This document shows, piece by piece, positions 59,245-64,000 of a stretch of DNA of 64,000 bases (positions are counted from its first letter, which is position 1; each line of letters opens with the position of its first letter). The position numbers were made by a program, and so were the translations under genes. Source of the stretch: Achromobacter pestifer. Its GTDB lineage: Bacteria; Pseudomonadota; Gammaproteobacteria; Burkholderiales; Burkholderiaceae_B. The DNA lies in the NCBI RefSeq assembly GCF_013267355.1, contig NZ_CP053985.1, forward strand, positions 5,456,001-5,520,000. Reading direction: 5' to 3'. The notes below the pieces were generated by a model, which made no database searches, was not told the DNA's origin, and saw only the letters and a list, made by a program, of their open reading frames with translations.

Positions 59245-60000
59245 ATGGCATATCAATGGAACTGGGGCGTGCTGTTCGCCCCGTCGCCCGATGGCGGGCA
59301 ATCCTATCTGCAGACCCTGCTGGATGGGTTGAGCGTGACGGTCAAGACGGCGGCGCTGGCCTGGCTGATTGCGCTGGCGCTGGGCCTGGCGGTCGGCGTG
59401 GCGCGCACGCTGCCTTGCCGCGGGGTGCGCGCGGCAGGGGCCGTCTATGTGGAAGTGTTCCGGAACATCCCGCTGATCGTGCAGATGTTCCTGTGGTACT
59501 TCGTCTTGCCGGAGCTGCTGCCGACCGCGGCCGGAGACTGGATCAAGCAGCTGCCCGACGCGTCCTTCTACACGGCGGCGCTGGCCATCGGCATGTACAT
59601 GTCCGCGCGCATCGGCGAACAGCTGCGCGCCGGGATCGAGGCCTTGCCCAAGGGGCAGCGCAACGCGGGCCTGGCGCTGGGCCTGACCTTGCCGCAGCTG
59701 TACTGGCATGTGCTTTTGCCCAACGCGCTGCGCACGGTCCTGCCCACCATGACGTCGGACTGCCTGAACACCATCAAGAACACCTCGGTGGCGCTGACGA
59801 TAGGGCTGGCGGAACTGACCGCCCAGGCCCATGCGATGCAGGAGTTTTCGTTCCAGGTGTTCGAGGCCTTCCTGACGGCGACCATGGCCTATCTGGCGCT
59901 CAACCTCATCGTGATCGTGGTGATGCGCGCGCTCGAGTACAAGCTGCGTATTCCGGGCCGGACGGCTGGCGGGCGCATGACGAAGGGGAACCGGGCATGA
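59245..60000 (+). CDS. Amino-acid ABC transporter permease (GltJ-like)
   Basis: 251 residues from the ATG at 59245 (GAGAAAAGC site). Five hydrophobic helices (about residues 28-240); N-terminus AYQWNWGVLFAPSPDGGQSYLQTLLDGLSVTVKTAALAW is the GltJ style. EAA loop EALPKGQRNAGLALGLTLPQLYWHVLLPNALRTVLPT. Inner membrane channel with the next gene; the stop overlaps its start by 4 nt (ATGA). Substrate: glutamate/aspartate-like amino acid. Confidence 0.92.
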   Translation: MAYQWNWGVLFAPSPDGGQSYLQTLLDGLSVTVKTAALAWLIALALGLAVGVARTLPCRGVRAAGAVYVEVFRNIPLIVQMFLWYFVLPELLPTAAGDWIKQLPDASFYTAALAIGMYMSARIGEQLRAGIEALPKGQRNAGLALGLTLPQLYWHVLLPNALRTVLPTMTSDCLNTIKNTSVALTIGLAELTAQAHAMQEFSFQVFEAFLTATMAYLALNLIVIVVMRALEYKLRIPGRTAGGRMTKGNRA

Positions 60001-60680
60001 CGGATTTTGATCTGCAATCGATTATTGACGCCTTGCCATACCTGATCCTGTCCGGCTTGCGCTTCACCCTGTTGTTGACCTTCACGTCGACCGTGGGCGG
60101 CCTGCTGCTGGGCACCTTGCTGGCTATTGCGCGGCTCTACGGCGGCCGCCTGGTGGCGTGGCCCGCAACGGTGTACGTGAACCTGTTCCGCTCATTGCCG
60201 CTGGTGCTGGTGATTTTCCTGATCTATTTCATCCTGCCCTACGCGCTGCAAGCGATCACGGGGTCCGAACGGCCCATCGTGCTGGGCGCCATGGGGTCGG
60301 CCTTCATTACCTTCATCCTGTTCGAAGCCGCGTACTTTTCCGAAATCATCCGGGCGGGGGTAGGCAGCGTGGGGCCAGGCCAGTATGCCGCCGGCAGCGC
60401 CCTGGGGCTGAGGCACGGGCAGGTGCTGCGCAAGGTGATCCTGCCGCAGGCGTTTCGCAACATGCTGCCGGTGCTGCTGACCCAGGTGATCGTCATCTTC
60501 CAGGAAACGGCGCTGGTCTACGTTCTGTCGCTGACCGATTTCCTCGGCGCGGCGACCAAGATCGCGCAGCGCGACAACCGCCTGGTCGAGATGTACATGC
60601 TGGTGGCGCTGGTGTTTTTCGTGATCTCGTTCACCGCTTCGCGCGGCGTGCGGGCGCTGCGCGCCCGGATCGGGGCCTGA
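59997..60680 (+). CDS. Amino-acid ABC transporter permease (GltK-like)
   Basis: 227 residues. ATGA overlap fixes the start at 59997. Helices begin LPYLILSGLRFTLLLTFTSTVGGLLLGTLLAIARL; GltK signature VNLFRSLPLVLVIFLIYFILPYAL, EAA loop SVGPGQYAAGSALGLRHGQVLRKVILPQAFRNMLPVLLTQ. Second permease subunit. 33 nt before the ATPase gene. Confidence 0.92.
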   Translation: MTDFDLQSIIDALPYLILSGLRFTLLLTFTSTVGGLLLGTLLAIARLYGGRLVAWPATVYVNLFRSLPLVLVIFLIYFILPYALQAITGSERPIVLGAMGSAFITFILFEAAYFSEIIRAGVGSVGPGQYAAGSALGLRHGQVLRKVILPQAFRNMLPVLLTQVIVIFQETALVYVLSLTDFLGAATKIAQRDNRLVEMYMLVALVFFVISFTASRGVRALRARIGA

Positions 60681-60713
60681 GCGGGAGGGTGTTTCCATGA
60701 GGAGTCTTGATTC

Positions 60714-61442
60714 ATGATCGAAATTCAAAACGTCGGCAAGCGCTACGGCGACTTGCCGGTGCTCAAGCAGTGTTCGCTGCGCGTGCAGCGCGGCGAGGTC
60801 GTGGTGGTCTGCGGGCCGTCCGGGTCGGGCAAGTCCACGCTGATCAAATGCGTGAACCGGCTGGAACCCTTCGATGCGGGCCGCATCGTGGTGGACGGCA
60901 CCGACGTCGGCGCAGCCGGCACGGACCTGCCGAAGCTGCGCGCCCGCGTCGGCATGGTGTTCCAGCACTTCGAGCTGTTCCCGCATCTGACGGTGCTGGA
61001 GAACGTCTGCCTGGGGCAGGTCAGCGTGCTGGGCCGCAGCCGCGCGCAAGCGCTGGAGAAGGCGGCGGCGCTGCTGGACCGCGTCGGCGTGGCGGCGCAT
61101 CGCGATAAGCATCCGGGGCAGCTTTCCGGCGGTCAGCAGCAGCGGGTCGCGATCGCGCGGGCGCTCGCCATGGATCCGGTGGTGATGCTGTTCGACGAGC
61201 CGACCTCGGCGCTGGACCCGGAAATGATCGGCGAAGTGCTCGATGTGATGACGGGGCTGGCGCGCGACGGCATGACCATGATGGTCGTCACGCACGAGAT
61301 GGGATTCGCGCGCCGCGTCGCCGACCGTGTCGTGTTCATGGAATCCGGAGAGATCGTCGACGACGCCAGCGCCGAGGCGTTCTTCGGCAACGCCGCGTCG
61401 GCGCGCTCGCGCGCTTTCCTGTCCCGCATCATCAGCCACTGA
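60714..61442 (+). CDS. Amino-acid ABC transporter ATP-binding protein (GltL-like)
   Basis: 242 residues. Walker A GPSGSGKSTLIKCVNRLEPFDAG, Q-loop VFQHFELFPHLTVLENV, signature LSGGQQQRVAIARALAMDPVVMLFDEPTSALDPEM, H-loop VVTHEMGFAR. The C-N-x-L-E (here CVNRLE) and T-S-A-L-D-P-E signatures are those of polar amino-acid transporter ATPases. Completes GltIJKL. AGGAG ribosome site upstream. Confidence 0.94.
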   Translation: MIEIQNVGKRYGDLPVLKQCSLRVQRGEVVVVCGPSGSGKSTLIKCVNRLEPFDAGRIVVDGTDVGAAGTDLPKLRARVGMVFQHFELFPHLTVLENVCLGQVSVLGRSRAQALEKAAALLDRVGVAAHRDKHPGQLSGGQQQRVAIARALAMDPVVMLFDEPTSALDPEMIGEVLDVMTGLARDGMTMMVVTHEMGFARRVADRVVFMESGEIVDDASAEAFFGNAASARSRAFLSRIISH

Positions 61443-61466
61443 TTTCCCTTACCTACACGAACTTCC

Positions 61467-62327
61467 ATGTCCTCCATTTTCCATATCAACGGCAGTCTTG
61501 TTCCGGCCGAACAGGCCGTCATCCCGGCGCTGGACCGGGGATTCCTTTTCGGCGACGGCGTCTATGAGGTGATCGCGGTGATCGACGGCCTGCTGCTGGA
61601 GTTCGAGCGGCACGCCGCCCGCCTGGCGCGCAGCCTGGCCGAGGTCGGCATCCGCAATCCGCTGCCGCGCGACACGCTGCTTGCGCGTTGCCGCGAGCTG
61701 GTGCTGCGCAACGGCCTGCGCGAAGGGTCCGTCTACGTGCAGGTGACGCGCGGCACGGACAGCAAGCGCGACTTTGCTTTTCCTGCCGACGTCGAACCCA
61801 CCGTGATGATGTACGTCAGCGAGAAGTCCCTGCGCGTCAATCCGCTGGCCGAATCGGGCGTGCGGGCGGCAAGCGTGCCCGACATGCGCTGGCAGCGGCG
61901 CGACATCAAGAGCGTGTCGCTGATCGCGCAGGTGCTGGCCAAGCAGGCGGCGCAGGCCTCGGGCGCGTTCGAGGCGCTGATGGTCGATGCCGACGGCGTG
62001 GTGACGGAGGGCGCGTCATCGAGCGCGTTGCTGGTCGACGCGCAAGGGCGGATCGTGGTGCGGCCCTTGTCGCGCGAGATTCTGCCGGGCTGCACGCGCG
62101 CGGCGGTGCTGGCGCTGGCCGCCAAGCGCGGGGTGGCGGTGGAAGAGCGCAAGTTCACGTTGGACGAGTGCAGGCGCGCTTCCGAGCTGGTGTTGACGTC
62201 GGCGTTGCACTTCGTGCTGCCGGTGATCGACCTGGACGGCCAGCCCGTCGGCACGGGCCGGCCGGGACCCGTATGCCGGGAACTGCGGCAGCTCTATATG
62301 GAGTACGCGCTGGCGTCAGCGCTATAG
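61467..62327 (+). CDS. Class IV aminotransferase, D-amino-acid transaminase-like
   Basis: 286 residues. Fold-type IV PLP enzyme: INGSLVPAEQAVIPALDRGFLFGDGVYEVIAVIDG, R-G-x-x-x-x-D-x-x-x-E-V segment; PLP-lysine K148 in WQRRDIKSVSLIAQVLAKQAA; E in VVTEGASSSALLVDAQG; and phosphate-binding PLSREILPGCTRAAVL. The R-D-F-F/A-P and M-R-W stretches fit D-alanine/D-amino-acid transaminase more than branched-chain enzymes. In this operon with a GltIJKL-type importer it probably deaminates an imported D- or L-amino acid, making a 2-oxo acid. 24 nt after the ATPase. Confidence 0.88.
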   Translation: MSSIFHINGSLVPAEQAVIPALDRGFLFGDGVYEVIAVIDGLLLEFERHAARLARSLAEVGIRNPLPRDTLLARCRELVLRNGLREGSVYVQVTRGTDSKRDFAFPADVEPTVMMYVSEKSLRVNPLAESGVRAASVPDMRWQRRDIKSVSLIAQVLAKQAAQASGAFEALMVDADGVVTEGASSSALLVDAQGRIVVRPLSREILPGCTRAAVLALAAKRGVAVEERKFTLDECRRASELVLTSALHFVLPVIDLDGQPVGTGRPGPVCRELRQLYMEYALASAL

Positions 62328-62433
62328 CGGCGCGCGAGCCGCGGCGGGCGTATGATTCCGCATAAGGGCTCGCACCCCGTCCGGCAATGGCCGGCACGCC
62401 ATTGCCTACCTCATCGTATGGTTGCTCAACATC

Positions 62434-62461
62434 GGCCGCCCGGGCCATTCAGCGGGCGGCC
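62434..62461. terminator. GC hairpin between transaminase and methyltransferase genes
   Basis: GGCCGCCC-12 nt-GGGCGGCC, a perfect 8-bp stem, in the convergent gap. No T-run on either strand; possible bidirectional terminator. The rest of 62328-62546 shows nothing recognisable. Confidence 0.35.
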
Positions 62462-62546
62462 GTGAAGGCGTTGCGCCATGGCTCATTTCGTGTCCGCTAT
62501 CCGCGTGGATGGCCCGGACTGTCCGAAGGCTGGCATCAAAGCCCGG

Positions 62547-63395
62547 TCACCGGCGGGTCACCACGATTTCCAGGTATTCACTGGGTACGACCATCGCGGC
62601 ATCGCCAGAGCGGTTGAACCGGTCTATTTGCACTATGAGATCGCTGGTCAGCGCGGCCTGCGCCGCCGAATCCAGCGCGCCAAATGCCTTGAGCAGCGGG
62701 CCGTAGTAGGTCTTGAAGACTTGCAGCCAGTGCTCGGGCGAGCGATAGCGGAACACGAAGTGGCGCGGCTCGGTCTTGATCGAGGATGCGTGCGGGCCAA
62801 ACATTTCCTCGATGCGCGCCGGGGTGCCCCACAGGGCGGGCGACTTGACGCCGGCAGGCGGCGGCAGATGCTTGCCTATGGTCTTGAAGACCTGGCCGAT
62901 GAAGCCATCGGGGGTCCAGTTGGCCAAGCCGATCTTGCCGCCCGGCCGGCACACTCGCACCAGTTCGGCGGCGGCCTTGTCCTGGTCGGGGGTGAACATC
63001 ACGCCGAAGGTGGAGACGACCGCGTCGAATCCGCCGTCCGGGAACGGCAGGGCTTCGGCATCGGCCTCCTGGAACTCGATCTTCAAGTGTTCGGCGGCGG
63101 CGCGTTCGCGGGCGCGTCCAAGCAGCGCCGGCACGTAGTCGGTCGAAACGACGTCGCACCAGCGGCGGGCGGCTGCGAGCGAGGCATTGCCGTTGCCGGC
63201 GGCCACATCAAGCACCTTCTGTCCGGCGCGGACATCCAGCGATTCGCACAGCTGTTCTCCTACGATCTGCAACGTGGTGCCGACAACGGCATAGTCCCCG
63301 GAAGCCCAGGTGCCCTGCTGGCGTGTCTTCAAGGCGGCCAGGTCGGGCTGCGCGGAATCGCGCACGGGGCTGGTGGCGAGGGAGGAAATGGACAT
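62547..63395 (-). CDS. Class I SAM-dependent methyltransferase
   Basis: 282 residues. Motif I VLDVAAGNGNASLAAARR (D-x-x-x-G-x-G), motif II region AEALPFPDGGFDAVVSTFGVMF and the post-motif LVRVCRPGGKIGLANW are those of the UbiE/Methyltransf_11 group. The substrate (small molecule, quinone or lipid) cannot be inferred. It is single, convergent with the transaminase operon and divergent from the BTAD regulator gene, so it could be that regulator's target. Confidence 0.88.
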   Translation of the reverse strand: MSISSLATSPVRDSAQPDLAALKTRQQGTWASGDYAVVGTTLQIVGEQLCESLDVRAGQKVLDVAAGNGNASLAAARRWCDVVSTDYVPALLGRARERAAAEHLKIEFQEADAEALPFPDGGFDAVVSTFGVMFTPDQDKAAAELVRVCRPGGKIGLANWTPDGFIGQVFKTIGKHLPPPAGVKSPALWGTPARIEEMFGPHASSIKTEPRHFVFRYRSPEHWLQVFKTYYGPLLKAFGALDSAAQAALTSDLIVQIDRFNRSGDAAMVVPSEYLEIVVTRR

Positions 63396-63520
63396 GGTCT
63401 GTCTCCGTTAATGCTCTGTGTATGCGGCAGCGCGCGAGGCCGGCCTGCCGGGGAATCGCAACCGGCGCCGCGCAGGCTTGCGCGTACCGTGCTTCCCGGA
63501 ATCCAAGTTAAGAGCCGGCC

Positions 63521-64000
63521 ATGGAGGCGGGCGTGGTAGCCGGCGTGGAATCGGCCCGGGTATCGGCCGGCCCCGCGCCGCCGGCCGGTTCCGGCCCCGG
63601 AGGCGAGGTCCGGCTGCGCCTGCTTGGACCCATGGGAATCAGCCGGGCGGGCGCCGCCCTGGCGCTGCCGCCGTCGCGCAAGCTGCGCGCGCTCGTCGCC
63701 TATCTGGCGCTTGCGCCGCATCCCGTGCAGCGCGCGCACCTGTGCGAGCTGCTGTGGGACATTCCGAACGATCCGCGCGGCGAGCTGCGCTGGTGCCTCA
63801 GCAAGGCCAGGGCCTTGCTGGACGAGCCCGGCCGGCGCAGGGTGGAGACGGCGCAGGACACGGTGAGGCTGGACCTGGCCGACTGCCATGTGGACGCCAT
63901 CGAAATCGGCAGCGCGATGCAGCAGGGCATCGCCCAGCTGGACTGCGGGCGGCTGCAAGCGCTGGCCGCGCTGTTTGCGGGTGATTTCCTCGAGGGGCTC
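63521..64000 (+). CDS. BTAD-domain transcriptional regulator, N-terminal part (cut by window edge)
   Basis: 160 codons open to the right edge from the ATG at 63521, so the gene continues beyond the window. The N-terminus is Ala/Gly/Pro-rich (about 30 residues). From there, VRLRLLGPMGISRAGAALALPPSRKLRALVAYLALAPHPVQRAHLCELLWDIPNDPRGELRWCLSKARALL shows an OmpR-like winged helix followed by the start of the TPR-type BTAD domain (DTVRLDLADCHVDAIEI). Such proteins act as (often one-component) activators. Divergent from the SAM methyltransferase. Full architecture unknown. Confidence 0.78.
   Translation, partial: MEAGVVAGVESARVSAGPAPPAGSGPGGEVRLRLLGPMGISRAGAALALPPSRKLRALVAYLALAPHPVQRAHLCELLWDIPNDPRGELRWCLSKARALLDEPGRRRVETAQDTVRLDLADCHVDAIEIGSAMQQGIAQLDCGRLQALAALFAGDFLEGL

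Noticed and set aside
1..64000. CRISPR arrays, tRNA/rRNA genes, insertion sequences, phage attachment sites
   Set aside because: No regular repeats with spacers, no cloverleaf-like or rRNA sequence, no transposase or integrase frame and no paired terminal repeats were found on reading both strands.

Overview
The window is GC-rich, densely packed DNA from a beta-proteobacterium. A Bug-type tripartite-tricarboxylate receptor, many small catabolic operons with their own regulators, several TonB siderophore receptors and a TPP-riboswitch thiM all point to the family Alcaligenaceae (Achromobacter/Bordetella-like). The assignment rests on gene content and protein style; no rRNA or tRNA gene was seen.

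Layout. 0-1.6 kb: housekeeping (end of lolC/E, lolD, tatD). 1.6-3.7 kb: CpxRA-like two-component pair. 3.8-9.7 kb: Fur-box-preceded xenosiderophore operon (TonB receptor plus FatBCDE/YclNOPQ-type ABC transporter). 9.7-11.8 kb: periplasmic lipoprotein cyclic nucleotidase. 12-14.2 kb: second, Fiu-like siderophore receptor. 14.2-15.2 kb: thiM with TPP riboswitch. 15.3-17.7 kb: membrane-embedded patatin-like lipase. 17.8-23.1 kb: sulfonate/taurine-type ABC transporter with two different permeases and an amidohydrolase. 23.1-25.4 kb: lower-GC islet with an SH3-DUF2272 protein and a PhoD-like metallophosphatase. 25.5-28.8 kb: BenE transporter, B3/B4-domain protein, MFS exporter. 28.9-33.1 kb: FecI-FecR-receptor cell-surface signalling locus under a Fur box. 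33.2-39.4 kb: TetR-governed CoA-thioester catabolic cluster (thiolase-like protein + DUF35 partner, two half-hydratases, acyl-CoA ligase, SDR) with two matching palindromic operators. 39.6-42 kb: comEC.

42-48.8 kb: C4/hydroxy-acid catabolic operon (Ldh-family and iron-dependent dehydrogenases, succinate-semialdehyde-type dehydrogenase, isopropylmalate-dehydrogenase-like enzyme, Bug receptor) divergent from a GntR regulator with a tandem operator. 48.8-49.7 kb: secreted TonB_C-domain protein. 49.8-57.1 kb: RuBisCO-like protein, DUF1537 kinase, VOC protein and TRAP transporter, divergent from a LacI regulator; the kinase/RuBisCO-like pair resembles D-apionate (3-oxo-isoapionate) pathways. 57.2-62.3 kb: HypT-like LysR, GltIJKL-type amino-acid ABC transporter and a D-amino-acid-transaminase-like enzyme. 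62.5-64 kb: SAM methyltransferase and the start of a BTAD-domain regulator cut by the window edge.

Themes: three independent siderophore-receptor loci and no siderophore synthesis genes, which fits scavenging of foreign siderophores; and a series of transporter + enzyme + regulator cassettes for organic acids. The most interesting items are the RuBisCO-like/kinase/VOC/TRAP cassette, the TetR regulon with its two repeated operators and atypical thiolase, the low-GC SH3-DUF2272/PhoD pair, and the patatin split by a multi-helix membrane domain.
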